A stretch of 64,000 bases of DNA from CAIWAH01 sp964602595 (GTDB lineage Bacteria > Verrucomicrobiota > Verrucomicrobiia > Limisphaerales > UBA9464), in contig CAZRRO010000020.1 of assembly GCA_964602595.1 (NCBI GenBank), positions 62,001 through 126,000 on the forward strand. Reading direction: 5' to 3'. Made by a program: the position numbers and the translations under genes. Shown here one piece after another: positions 43,881 to 52,725 of this stretch; within the stretch, counting starts at the first letter, position 1, and every line of letters starts with the position of its first letter. The notes under the pieces are model-generated. The model did not search any database, was not told the origin of the DNA, and saw only the letters and a program-made list of their open reading frames with translations.

Positions 43881-43982
43881 GGCGCCGGGCAGCTACTCAC
43901 GGTGGCGGTGGCCTTTCAAGGACACTGTGGCCCGGCATGGGCATTTCGCCGGCGACCGACCGGCGCAACCGACTGTTCCGGC

Positions 43983-45704
43983 CTAGAAGTCCTTGAAGGT
44001 GTCCTCACCGGGCAAGGGCAACTCGCCCCGTTTGGCGACGTGGCCGTTCGCGCCGGGACTGCGCGGGGCGGGATGGCGGCCCGCCCCCGGCCGCGGCCGC
44101 GGGGTGTGGGCCGGGATGGACGGCTTGAGGGCGACCGACGGCGGAGCGTCGGTCGTCAGCCCCAATTGGGATGAATTGGCCCCGCCCACGAGGCTTTCCA
44201 GTTCGACGATGGTCTGGCTGACGCTACCGACCTGAGAGCTGAGTTGCTCGCTCGCCGCGGCAGCTTCCTCGGAAGCGGCGGCGTTGGACTGGGTGATCTT
44301 GTCCATCTGCGAGACCGCGATGCTAACCTGCTGGATGCCTTGGGACTGTTCGTTGGAGGCCAGGGCGATCTCGGCGACGAACTGGTCCACCTCGCGGGTC
44401 TTGCCGGCGATCTGGCCGAAGCTGGTCGCAACCCGGGCGCTGATCTCGACGCCGCGCTGGCTCTTGCTGATGGCATCCTCGATCTTGAACGCCGTCTCCT
44501 TGGCGGACTTGGCGCTGCGCTGGGCGAGGTTGCGGACCTCGTCGGCGACGACGGCGAAACCCATGCCGGCCTCGCCGGCGCGGGCGGCCTCGACGGCCGC
44601 GTTGAGGGCGAGGATGTTGGTCTGGAAGGCGATCTCGTCGATGTCCTTCACGATCTTGGCCACCTCGGCGCTGGAGGTGCGGATGTCGTTCATCGCCGAT
44701 TCCATCTCGACCATGTCGTTGGTGCCGACGTCGGCGGCGGTGCGGGTCTCGCCCGCGACTTCCTTGGCCTTCTTGGCGGCCTCGGCGTTGCGCTTCACCA
44801 TGCTCGTGATTTCCTCCAGCGAGGCACTGGTTTCCTCCAGGCTCGCGGCCTGTTCGCTGGCGCCTTCCGCCAGGCTCTGGCTGGACGAGGCGATTTCCCC
44901 GGCGGCCTCATTGGTCTGGGCACTGGCGTCGCGAAGCGCCTCGATGATGCGCTTGATCGGCGCGACGATGTTGCGTTGGCTGACGATGGAGAATCCGATG
45001 CAAACCAGAACCGCGAGGGGCAGCATCCAGCCCAGCACGGCCAGCATGCCTGCCTTCTGGATCTTTTCGACCCGCTCCATGGTGGTGCTGAGGACAAATG
45101 CGCCCCGAATGTCGCCGGCTTTCCAACCTTCCATCACGAAGCCGAGGATGTCCTTGCCGTCTCCCGTGGGACTGTTCTTCGGATCGCCGTGACAGGCCAG
45201 GCAGTCGCTGCTCAGGACAATGGGACGGGCGTAGGTGATCCGGTTGCGGGCAGTATCCACTTCAAAGAACTCGTTGGTGGTGCCGCTTTCGAACGCGGAG
45301 AGGATGCGAATCTCGTCCGGGGTCGGCAGGTTTTTCGGATTGCGGGCCTGGTGCTTGGGAATGCGGAAGTCGTAACCTTCCACCTCCGCCACCTTCTCGA
45401 TGGAGCGCCAGGCGGCGACGACCGGCACGGTCTCATAGAGGGCCGAGCTGCGGAGATCGCCGGCGGCCTTGAAATCCGCGATGAGTTTCTCCCGATTGAA
45501 GGCTTCGCGGCGGTTGAGGTTGGAGACGGTGGCGCGGGTGGCTTCCGCCTCGATGATGGCGGCTTTCATGGTGCTGCGCACCTGTTCGATGCCCTGCTGC
45601 CGGATAAGCCGATGCTGGACAAGCACGGCCACCAGCACCGTCAGGAGGATGGTGGCGACGGCGGTTAGCACCAGTTTGGCGCCGATGGTTTTGGCGAAGT
45701 TCAT
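43983..45704 (-). CDS. Methyl-accepting chemoreceptor with Tll0287-like haem domain
   Basis: A 573-residue transmembrane receptor. An N-terminal helix (about 9-28) is followed by a periplasmic domain of about 180 residues with SSDCLACHGDPKNSP, a CxxCH haem-binding motif typical of DUF3365/Tll0287 sensors, then a second helix (about 220-240). No clear HAMP; the helical bundle follows directly. The signalling tip is intact (EIAFQTNILALNAAVEAARA, GMGFAVVADEVRNLAQRSA). The C-terminus ends DTFKDF, weakly like a CheR-binding tail. A c-type haem suggests redox, oxygen or NO sensing. No che genes are in the window. Confidence 0.9.
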   Translation of the reverse strand: MNFAKTIGAKLVLTAVATILLTVLVAVLVQHRLIRQQGIEQVRSTMKAAIIEAEATRATVSNLNRREAFNREKLIADFKAAGDLRSSALYETVPVVAAWRSIEKVAEVEGYDFRIPKHQARNPKNLPTPDEIRILSAFESGTTNEFFEVDTARNRITYARPIVLSSDCLACHGDPKNSPTGDGKDILGFVMEGWKAGDIRGAFVLSTTMERVEKIQKAGMLAVLGWMLPLAVLVCIGFSIVSQRNIVAPIKRIIEALRDASAQTNEAAGEIASSSQSLAEGASEQAASLEETSASLEEITSMVKRNAEAAKKAKEVAGETRTAADVGTNDMVEMESAMNDIRTSSAEVAKIVKDIDEIAFQTNILALNAAVEAARAGEAGMGFAVVADEVRNLAQRSAKSAKETAFKIEDAISKSQRGVEISARVATSFGQIAGKTREVDQFVAEIALASNEQSQGIQQVSIAVSQMDKITQSNAAASEEAAAASEQLSSQVGSVSQTIVELESLVGGANSSQLGLTTDAPPSVALKPSIPAHTPRPRPGAGRHPAPRSPGANGHVAKRGELPLPGEDTFKDF

Positions 45705-45850
45705 GGAAGGGTTCGGTCAGGGGATGGAGGATGAGGACGGATCATCACCGGATTCAGGAGGACGATCAGGCAAAGCGCTGGAGGCCAGAGGGAGCATGTG
45801 TCTGTGATTAGCAGTCGGCGGGCGGCCGATTAGCTTGAGGTTGGGGCCTG

Positions 45851-45890
45851 TCGTCCGATGGACGATTTTCTTGTAGGCCGAACACCTACA
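45851..45890. repeat. Two small tandem hairpins between mfd and the chemoreceptor
   Basis: TCGTCC/GGACGA (45851-45856 with 45860-45865) and TGTAGG/CCTACA (45872-45877 with 45885-45890) form adjacent 6-bp stems. They lie downstream of the mfd stop codon in a 204-base gap that otherwise shows nothing. They may be a weak terminator for mfd or a dispersed repeat. Confidence 0.4.
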
Positions 45891-45908
45891 GGGGTGGGAC
45901 CTGCGCGG

Positions 45909-48900
45909 TCAGAGCCCGAGCAACAGCTTGCGCAATTCAGCCATCCGGGACTTGGCCTCGCGCTTCGCGAGGCGCGGGAAATAGCCGCCAATCGTGATCG
46001 GTTCGCGGCCGCGGAAGAGCTTCACTTTGTCCTCCACCACCTCGACCGCGGTCACCTGCTTGGCGGCGGCGAGGACGCGGAGTTCGTGGACGCTGATGAG
46101 CAATTCCACCGAAGTGGGCGGCGGGCCGAAGCGATCCCGAAGCTCGCGTTGCAGCGCTTCCAATTCCGTGCGCTGGGTCGCTTGGGCAAGCTTTCGGTAA
46201 ATCTCCAGCCGGTGCTCGGCTTCCCGCACGTAGTCGAGCGGCAGGTAAGCCGGCGTCTTGGGCGGCTCGGCGCCCGGGGCTCGGCGACGGGCGGCGGAAT
46301 CTCCGGCTTCGTCGTCGGCTTCCACCCAGCGGACCAAGTTCTCCCGCGGAATCTCGATGTCGGTCAGGCCGGCCTGGAGTTCGGGAAACTCGGCGGGCTT
46401 GGCCTTGCGTTTGGCTTCCTGGAGTTCCTCGCCAGGATTCATCGCGAGGAAGCCGAGGCTAAGCCTGACCTCGGTGCGCGGGGCGACCTTCTCGCCCTTC
46501 AGCGAGGCGACGCTTTGCTTGAGCAACTGGCAGTAGAGGTCGAAGCCCACGGCCGTGACGTGCCCGCTCTGCTGCGGGCCAAGCAGGTTGCCGGCGCCGC
46601 GGATTTCCAGGTCGCGCATGGCGATCTTGAACCCGGAACCGAGCGCCGAATACTGCTTGATGGCGCTCATCCGCTTGCGCGCCTCGGTCAGGAGCTGCGC
46701 GTGGCGCGGCAGCAGCAGGTAGCAGTAGGCTTGGTGCTTGTAGCGGCCGACGCGGCCGCGGAGCTGGTAAAGCTCGCTCAGGCCAAAGCGGTCGGCGCGG
46801 TCGATGACCATCGTGTTGGCGTTGGGAATATCGAGGCCGCTCTCGATGATCGTGGTGCTCACCAGCACGTCGGCCTCGCCGTTCACGAACTGCGTCATGA
46901 CCTTCTCCAGGTCGTCGGCGTCCATCTGCCCGTGGCCCACGACGATGCGGGCGTCGGGCACGAGCGCCTTCAGCTTCAGCGCGACCGACTCGATGGTGGA
47001 GACGCGGTTGTGGAGGAAATAAACCTGCCCACCGCGGTTCAGCTCGCGCCGGAGCGCGTCACGGATGACCCGTTCGTCGTAGTTGCCGACCACGGTCTCG
47101 ACCGGCAGGCGGTCCTGCGGCGGGGTCTCCAACGTGCTGAGGTCGCGGGCGCCGGTGAGCGCCATGTAGAGCGTGCGCGGGATCGGCGTAGCGCTGAGCG
47201 TGAGCACGTCCACGGTGGTGCGGAGCAGCTTGAACTGCTCCTTGTGCTTCACGCCGAACTTCTGCTCCTCGTCCACGATCACTAGGCCAAGGTCTTTGAA
47301 CTGCATGTCGGCCAACACGATGCGGTGCGTGCCGATGACGATGTCCACCTGGCCGGTGGCGGCGGCCTCCATGACGGCGCGCTGCTGCTTGGGCGTGCGG
47401 AAGCGGGACATCAGCTCCACGCGGACCGGGAACTCGGCCATCCGTTCGCGGAAGCTGTTGTAATGCTGCTGTGCCAGCACGGTCGTGGGCACGAGCAACG
47501 CCACCTGCTTGCCGGCCATCACGGCCTTGAACGCCGCGCGGATCGCCACCTCGGTCTTGCCGAAACCCACGTCGCCGCACAGCAGGCGGTCCATCGGCTT
47601 CGGCGTCTCCATGTCTCGCTTCACCGCGTCGATGGCGCGGAGCTGGTCCGGCGTCTCCTCGAACTCGAATGCCGACTCGAACTCACGCTGCCACTGGGCG
47701 TCGGGCGTGCACGCGTAACCCGTCTGCGTGGCCCGCGCCGCCTGCACCCGCAACAGGTCGGCGGCGAGATCCTTGACCGCCCGTTCGGCCTCCTGCTTGG
47801 CCTTGGTCCATCGCGTGCCGCCGATGGTGCTGAGCTGCGGCCGCGCCTTGCCGGCGCCGACGTATTTGCCCACGAGGTGCGCCTCGGTGACCGGCACGTA
47901 GAGTTTGGGGGCCTCCTCGCCGGCGTCGCGCGCCGCGAATTCGATGACCAGGCATTCTTGGCCGCCGCCAGCCGGCGCCGGATTCGTGCTCCCAGCCTTG
48001 GCTTCCCGCGCGGGCGGCAAAGTCTTGAGGCCTCGGAAAATGCCGATGCCGTGCTGGACGTGGACGACGAAGTCGCCTTCCTCGAACTCGGTGAAATCGA
48101 CCTCGAAGGCCGAGCGCATCGCCTGCGCGTGCGGCGACTTCAGGCGGCGCGACCGGGCCACCTTGTAGCGGCCGTAGATCTCCGCGTCGGTCACCACGGC
48201 GATCCGGGCCGACGGAATCAGGAAGCCGCGGGAAAGCGATCCGAGGTGAATGACCAAGGACGAATGCCCAAGGTCCAGACTTTGAGCCTTAGTCATTGGG
48301 CCTTGGTCATTCGCCCCGTCGGCTAAGCCATACTCGTTCCACAGCTCGGTGAACCGTTGCCGTTCGCCCTCGGTGTTGCAGAAGACATGCACCGTGTGGT
48401 CCTGACGAATCCAGCGGTGCAATTGCTGGAAGAACTCCCGCCGCTGGACGTCCGCCACCTGCGGGTCGGGCAGGCTCGCCCCGATGGGCCGGTAGGCGTC
48501 GAGGGATTCGTAGGCAGGCAGGCTGTCGGACGGCCCGGAGGAGTGCGGTGCTCGGACGGCCTCGTCCACCGGAACGTCGCCGGACTCGGTGGAGTTGCCG
48601 TCGCGGGCCAGACCGTCCGAGCCGCCTTCGTCACCGCTCAGTTCGACGAGGGTCATTCCGCGCCGGACTGCTTCGGCCTGAAACTCGGCCCACGGAAAAT
48701 GGAAGGCGTCGCCTGCCGGAACCTGGTCGGCATAACGCGCGGCGTGCGCGGCCAGTTCCGCGGGCTCGCTTAGAAGAATCAGCGCCCGGTCGGGCAGGTA
48801 ATCCAGCAGGGTGCCCAGCGGCAGCTTTGGCGCGGGCGCCGCGGCGTCCGCCGGATCGGCCCACTTGGGCGCCCGCGCCTTGAGCAGGCTGAGCTCACCG

Positions 48901-49634
48901 GCCGGCGGAATCACCGCGATGGTGATCGGATCCCGTGAAGTCTGGCTGTGCGGGTCGAATTCCCGCATCGATTCCAATTCATCCCCGAAGAATTCCAGCC
49001 GCACTGGCCAGGGTGAACTCAACGGCCAGACGTCCACGATGCCGCCGCGCCACGCCAGTTCGCCCTTGTTGGTGACCTGCGTCTCCGGTTCGTAGCCGAC
49101 TTCTTCGAGCCATTCGATCAGGTCCAGGGGATTGCAGGTATCACCGCGCTTCAATGAGCGGGTGCGCCGGGTCAGTTCGCCCGGGGCAAAGGTCCGTTGC
49201 TGCACGGACGACACCGAGGCGACCACGGGATGGCGGGCTGCGTCGCCCTGGCCGGTCAGCGCGACCAGCGATTCCAGGCGTTCGCTGATGACGTCGGCGT
49301 GCGGCAGCTTGAATTCGTGGGGCAAGGTGTCCCACGCGGGGAAAAAGCGGGCGGCAATCCGGTGCCGGCGATCCTTGTCGGCGGATTCGACGTGCGCCGC
49401 GACGTTTAGCCAGGTGCTCAGGTCGGCGTGGGCGGCTTCCTGGGCTTTCTGCGTGTCCGCGATGAGAATCACCGGCCGATCCGGCCAAGCCTGGGCCAGC
49501 AGGCCGGCAAGGAACGCGTGGGCGGAACGGGTCACGCCCGACCAAGAAATCACGCCGGCGGGACCGAGACGCTCTAGCAGCGCGGCATAGTCCGGCACGG
49601 CACCAACGGCGCCAAACAGGTCCGTCTTCGCCAC
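45909..49634 (-). CDS. mfd: Transcription-repair coupling factor
   Basis: The DNA translocase that removes stalled RNA polymerase and recruits UvrA/UvrB. It has about 1,241 residues from GTG 49634; a TTG at 49691 would give 1,260 with an Arg/Pro-rich extension. The UvrB-like N-terminal domains, the RNA-polymerase-interacting domain (DFVVHVQHGIGIFRGL) and the translocase (MDRLLCGDVGFGKTEVAIRA Walker A, IGTHRI, VIVDEEQKFGVKHKE, LTLSATPIPRTL, MVIDRADRFGLSELYQLRGR) are all present. Between NEYGLADG and LGSLSRGF lies an extra stretch of about 22 residues encoded by a small repeat (48248-48312). The C-terminal TRCF domain is present. Confidence 0.96.
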   Translation of the reverse strand: MAKTDLFGAVGAVPDYAALLERLGPAGVISWSGVTRSAHAFLAGLLAQAWPDRPVILIADTQKAQEAAHADLSTWLNVAAHVESADKDRRHRIAARFFPAWDTLPHEFKLPHADVISERLESLVALTGQGDAARHPVVASVSSVQQRTFAPGELTRRTRSLKRGDTCNPLDLIEWLEEVGYEPETQVTNKGELAWRGGIVDVWPLSSPWPVRLEFFGDELESMREFDPHSQTSRDPITIAVIPPAGELSLLKARAPKWADPADAAAPAPKLPLGTLLDYLPDRALILLSEPAELAAHAARYADQVPAGDAFHFPWAEFQAEAVRRGMTLVELSGDEGGSDGLARDGNSTESGDVPVDEAVRAPHSSGPSDSLPAYESLDAYRPIGASLPDPQVADVQRREFFQQLHRWIRQDHTVHVFCNTEGERQRFTELWNEYGLADGANDQGPMTKAQSLDLGHSSLVIHLGSLSRGFLIPSARIAVVTDAEIYGRYKVARSRRLKSPHAQAMRSAFEVDFTEFEEGDFVVHVQHGIGIFRGLKTLPPAREAKAGSTNPAPAGGGQECLVIEFAARDAGEEAPKLYVPVTEAHLVGKYVGAGKARPQLSTIGGTRWTKAKQEAERAVKDLAADLLRVQAARATQTGYACTPDAQWQREFESAFEFEETPDQLRAIDAVKRDMETPKPMDRLLCGDVGFGKTEVAIRAAFKAVMAGKQVALLVPTTVLAQQHYNSFRERMAEFPVRVELMSRFRTPKQQRAVMEAAATGQVDIVIGTHRIVLADMQFKDLGLVIVDEEQKFGVKHKEQFKLLRTTVDVLTLSATPIPRTLYMALTGARDLSTLETPPQDRLPVETVVGNYDERVIRDALRRELNRGGQVYFLHNRVSTIESVALKLKALVPDARIVVGHGQMDADDLEKVMTQFVNGEADVLVSTTIIESGLDIPNANTMVIDRADRFGLSELYQLRGRVGRYKHQAYCYLLLPRHAQLLTEARKRMSAIKQYSALGSGFKIAMRDLEIRGAGNLLGPQQSGHVTAVGFDLYCQLLKQSVASLKGEKVAPRTEVRLSLGFLAMNPGEELQEAKRKAKPAEFPELQAGLTDIEIPRENLVRWVEADDEAGDSAARRRAPGAEPPKTPAYLPLDYVREAEHRLEIYRKLAQATQRTELEALQRELRDRFGPPPTSVELLISVHELRVLAAAKQVTAVEVVEDKVKLFRGREPITIGGYFPRLAKREAKSRMAELRKLLLGL
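48248..48312. repeat. Small inverted repeat element inserted in frame in mfd
   Basis: Perfect 12-base arms GAATGACCAAGG (48248-48259) and CCTTGGTCATTC (48301-48312) enclose degenerate copies of the same phrase (GAATGCCCAAGG, TTAGTCATTGGG). On the minus strand it encodes about 22 residues (NDQGPMTKAQ...GHSSLVI), on the plus strand the phrase SHWALVIRP. Such phrases recur in many Planctomycetes and Verrucomicrobia genomes as a dispersed repeat; this is from memory. Its length keeps mfd in frame. Confidence 0.75.
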
Positions 49635-49705
49635 AACTGAGGGTAGAGCCGGCAAGCGGAGGCAAAGTGGGGAGCGGCGGGGCGACGTCAAGCCACGGGA
49701 CCGGC

Positions 49706-51103
49706 CTACCGGGCGACCCGGACTGCGACCAGCCGGCTTTCACTGCGCAGGTAAAGGATCCCGTTGGCCAGCACCGGCGCCGCCCAGCAGGGATGCTTCA
49801 GCGAGGGAATCTGCCATCGGCCCAGCTCCTCGCACCGTTCGGCGTTCGGCTTGAAGAGGCCCAGCAGGCCGCCTTCACCGAGCGCGAAGAGTTTTCCGTC
49901 GGCCAACGTGAAGGCACCCCGGCCGAAGACCGGCGGCTGTTCGGCGCTGTGTTTGCCCCAACTTTCGTCCCGCTGCCATTTCACCCGGCCGGTCGCGAAT
50001 TCTACGCACCGCAGCGAGGCGTCCGGCTCGTTCCGACCGCTGAAGGCGTAAACGTGGCCGGCATGGAGGATCGGCGTGGACCAGTGGACTTCGAGGGCGG
50101 GAACCTTCCAACGACCGCTGACCGGGTCGCGATCCGCCGGGTCCAGCGGATGTTTGGCCGGGTCTTTCCAGACTTCCTCGAAGGAATTGCCGTCCGGCTT
50201 CACCCGGAGCAGGACCGCGCCGCTCCGGTAGTAAGCCGCGGAAAGCAGGATCTGGTCGCCGAGCACAACCGGGTTCATGGCGTTGACAGAGTCGTTCGCC
50301 AAGGACTGGAACCAGCGGGTAAACCGGATCGCGCCGTTGGTCGGATTCAGCGAAACGAGTCCCTGGCGCATGACACAGAGAAGGTGCCGCTGCCCGTGGA
50401 TCGTGGCCGCGACCGGCGAGGAGTAGCTGGCCAGCTTTTCGGCGCCGGTCCATTCGTAGGGTCGTTCCGCCCGCCACCCAAGCGTGACCACTCCCTGCCA
50501 GTTCGTCTTGCCGACGTTTTCCCAGAGGGTTTTCCCGGTTTCCGGATCCAAGGCGACGACCCCCGAGTTGGGCTGTCCGCCCACCATGACGATGAGCCGG
50601 CCGCCTTCGAGCAACGGGGTGCTACCCACGCCGAAGAAGGCCTGGGGCACTTCCCAGTCCTTGGCCGTGTCCCGCTGCCAGATTGGTTTCCCGGACGCGA
50701 GGTCCAGGCAGGCCAGTTTCCCTTCCGCACCAAACGTAAACACCCGGTTCGAGGTGACCAGCGGCGCGCACCGGGGGCCGTTGTTGTAGCCGTAGGGATC
50801 CTGATAGGCGGACGGGTAGGCAAAACGCCACCGGGCGACCGCGGTCTGGGGATCTAAGGCTTCGACGATCTCCTCGCGGCCCTCGCGATGGAACAAGACA
50901 AGGTGCCCCGCGCGCACCGCCGGCGCGGCATAGCCGGTGCCCACGGCCCGGTCGAAGACGACGGGCAGACCGCGCTCCGGAAACCGGTCGATCAGACCGG
51001 TTTCCGGCGACGTGCCATCACCGTTGGGCCCCAGAAACCAAGGCCAATCGGCACCGACGGCGGCCAATGACGCGAGCAAACTCCACAGCACGCGGACAAA
51101 CAT
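49706..51103 (-). CDS. Secreted PQQ-like beta-propeller protein
   Basis: 465 residues from ATG 51103 with a signal peptide (about 1-18). The mature protein starts WPWFLGPNGDGTSPETGL, the common opening of the Planctomycetes/Verrucomicrobia PQQ-binding-like group. Repeated blades carry the W-motif and A-x-D-x-x-T-G-x-x-W pattern (EALDPQTAVARWRF, VALDPETGKTLW). No quinoprotein active-site Ca/PQQ ligands or haem were seen, so binding of a cofactor is doubtful. The family's function is unknown; a periplasmic or surface role is likely. It follows 49 bases upstream of the small basic protein's stop codon. Confidence 0.88.
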   Translation of the reverse strand: MFVRVLWSLLASLAAVGADWPWFLGPNGDGTSPETGLIDRFPERGLPVVFDRAVGTGYAAPAVRAGHLVLFHREGREEIVEALDPQTAVARWRFAYPSAYQDPYGYNNGPRCAPLVTSNRVFTFGAEGKLACLDLASGKPIWQRDTAKDWEVPQAFFGVGSTPLLEGGRLIVMVGGQPNSGVVALDPETGKTLWENVGKTNWQGVVTLGWRAERPYEWTGAEKLASYSSPVAATIHGQRHLLCVMRQGLVSLNPTNGAIRFTRWFQSLANDSVNAMNPVVLGDQILLSAAYYRSGAVLLRVKPDGNSFEEVWKDPAKHPLDPADRDPVSGRWKVPALEVHWSTPILHAGHVYAFSGRNEPDASLRCVEFATGRVKWQRDESWGKHSAEQPPVFGRGAFTLADGKLFALGEGGLLGLFKPNAERCEELGRWQIPSLKHPCWAAPVLANGILYLRSESRLVAVRVAR

Positions 51104-51152
51104 GGATGCGTTGTCCGCGGGCCGGGATGGGCTGGCAAGCAATTGCCGCGGG

Positions 51153-51320
51153 TCAGGCCGCGGCGGCGTCCTCGGTCCAATCGCCGAGTTTCAGGAACTC
51201 GCGGGCCTTGCGCCGTTCGTAGCGATGCTTCTGAGGTTTCTTCGGGCGGTTTCCGGCCGCCGGGAAGGGGTGTTTGGAATCACGGAGAGCTTCGGCGAGG
51301 ACTTCAGTGGTCTTGCTCAT
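51153..51320 (-). CDS. Small basic hypothetical protein
   Basis: 55 residues from ATG 51320. A charged N-terminal helix (MSKTTEVLAEALRDSKHPF) is followed by the strongly basic PKKPQKHRYERRKAREFLK and ends with an Ala tail. No membrane segment or known motif. Small basic proteins of this kind can bind nucleic acid or ribosomes, but that is a guess. Codon use looks like real coding sequence, and it precedes the PQQ-like gene on the same strand. Confidence 0.55.
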   Translation of the reverse strand: MSKTTEVLAEALRDSKHPFPAAGNRPKKPQKHRYERRKAREFLKLGDWTEDAAAA

Positions 51321-51526
51321 GGCGATGATACACCGGGTTAACACTCACCGGACGCCAGCCATCAGGTTCGATTTGCGGGCGTTGGTGGTCGGGTCTGAGA
51401 CCCTGTTCGGAACAGTAGGTTCAACCTGCGTCACCGGCTGTCAACCGGGCAGACACAGAATCGTCACCCAATGGCACAACTTTAACCGACCTCGACAGTT
51501 CGCCGCCCGTCCGGCACAACCGGCCC

Positions 51527-51964
51527 GTGAAGGTGCTGTTTCTGAATGGTCCCAACTTGAACCTGCTGGGCACCCGTCAGCCGGAAATCTACGGCCGGAC
51601 GACCTTGGCCGACATCGAACGATTGGTCCGCGAACGGGCAATCGCCCTGAAGACCGAAATCGAATTCCGCCAGACCAATTGGGAAGGGCAACTGGTTGAC
51701 TGGCTCCACGAGGCGAAGGGGCAGTTCGACGCCATCGTGCTCAACGCCGCCGCCTACACCCACACCAGCGTCGCCCTGCGGGACGCCATCAGCGCCATCG
51801 GTGTTCCGGTGATTGAAGTCCACCTGTCGAACATCCACGCCCGGGAAGAATTCCGGCATCGGTCCCTGATTGCGGCCGTTTGCCGGGGCCAAATCTGCGG
51901 ATTCGGCGCTCAATCGTATGTTTTGGGGCTGGAAGCGGCCGTTAGCCTTAACGGCCGGCCGTAA
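51527..51964 (+). CDS. aroQ: 3-Dehydroquinate dehydratase, type II
   Basis: Third step of the shikimate pathway, dehydrating 3-dehydroquinate in the cytosol. It has 145 residues from GTG 51527, beginning VLFLNGPNLNLLGTRQPEIYG with the lid tyrosine at about 22. Later come NAAAYTHTSVALRDA and EVHLSNIHAREEFRHRS, the substrate-binding and catalytic-His region. It precedes accB and accC on the same strand; the aroQ-accB-accC order is common in bacteria. It is the second shikimate gene in the window (aroF is at 11.7 kb). Confidence 0.95.
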   Translation: MKVLFLNGPNLNLLGTRQPEIYGRTTLADIERLVRERAIALKTEIEFRQTNWEGQLVDWLHEAKGQFDAIVLNAAAYTHTSVALRDAISAIGVPVIEVHLSNIHAREEFRHRSLIAAVCRGQICGFGAQSYVLGLEAAVSLNGRP

Positions 51965-52069
51965 AGGACAGATTCGGCGGCCATTTACGGCACAAATTTC
52001 ACCCGGACAGCAGGCTTGACCACCTCCCCCCCCCTTCCTAACGTCCGCGCCATCTTGTGACTGGGAACT

Positions 52070-52102
52070 GAGCAGCCCCTTTTTGATGGCCTGCTCTTTT
52101 TT
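52070..52102 (+). terminator. Hairpin with T run between aroQ and accB
   Basis: GAGCAG (52070-52075) pairs with CTGCTC (52091-52096), followed immediately by six T (52097-52102). The 15-base loop is long. It could end the aroQ transcript or attenuate accBC, 63 bases before the accB start. Confidence 0.6.
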
Positions 52103-52164
52103 GTTTCCCGCGACCTCAACCGTCGGCGTTTTTTCTGGCCGGCAACAACTCGGATTTTTGCACC

Positions 52165-52641
52165 GTGGATCTCAAAGAAATCAAATCCATCATCGACCTG
52201 ATGAAAAAGAACTCCCTCTCGGAGTTCGAACTCGAAGAGAAAGATTTCAAGATCAAGCTGAAGCGCCCCATCGGCGCGGCAGCGGCGCCTCCCACCCACT
52301 CCCTGCTGGATGATCCCGAACTCACCGCCTACGCCCATTTGGCCCGGCCGACGGCACCCACGCCGGCGGTGACCTCCCCGGCCACGGCGGCTGGCAATGG
52401 CGATGCGGAGATCAAGTCTCCGATGATCGGAACGTTTTACCGGACCCCTTCCCCCGACGCCGCCCCCTACGTGGAAGTCGGCTCCGAAGTCGGTCCGGAC
52501 ACCGTCGTCTGCATCATTGAGGCGATGAAGGTGATGAACGAGATCAAGGCCGAGACCCGCGGCATCATCACCGCCCTCGTCGCCGAGAACGCCAAGCCGG
52601 TCGAATTCGGCCAGCCTCTCTTCAAGATTCGGCCGCTTTAA
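52165..52641 (+). CDS. accB: Biotin carboxyl carrier protein of acetyl-CoA carboxylase
   Basis: Carries carboxybiotin between biotin carboxylase and carboxyltransferase in the first step of fatty acid synthesis. It has 158 residues from GTG 52165: N-terminal helix (MDLKEIKSIIDLMKKNSLSE), an Ala/Pro linker (about 35-80), then the biotinyl domain with the biotin lysine in EAMKVMN (Lys122) and the thumb region PSPDAAPYVEVG. Followed 84 bases later by accC. Confidence 0.95.
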   Translation: MDLKEIKSIIDLMKKNSLSEFELEEKDFKIKLKRPIGAAAAPPTHSLLDDPELTAYAHLARPTAPTPAVTSPATAAGNGDAEIKSPMIGTFYRTPSPDAAPYVEVGSEVGPDTVVCIIEAMKVMNEIKAETRGIITALVAENAKPVEFGQPLFKIRPL

Positions 52642-52725
52642 CCGTCCGTCCGTAGGCTTTCGTTGCCTGTTCCTGCGTCGGCCGCCGACCCGGACCGGGA
52701 CGATGGCCCGCAAAAGTCCTTCGCC

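Noticed and set aside
52026..52034. Run of nine C before accB as a possible phase-variable promoter tract
   Set aside because: It lies in a non-coding gap at no recognisable promoter spacing; nothing beyond its length supports a switch.
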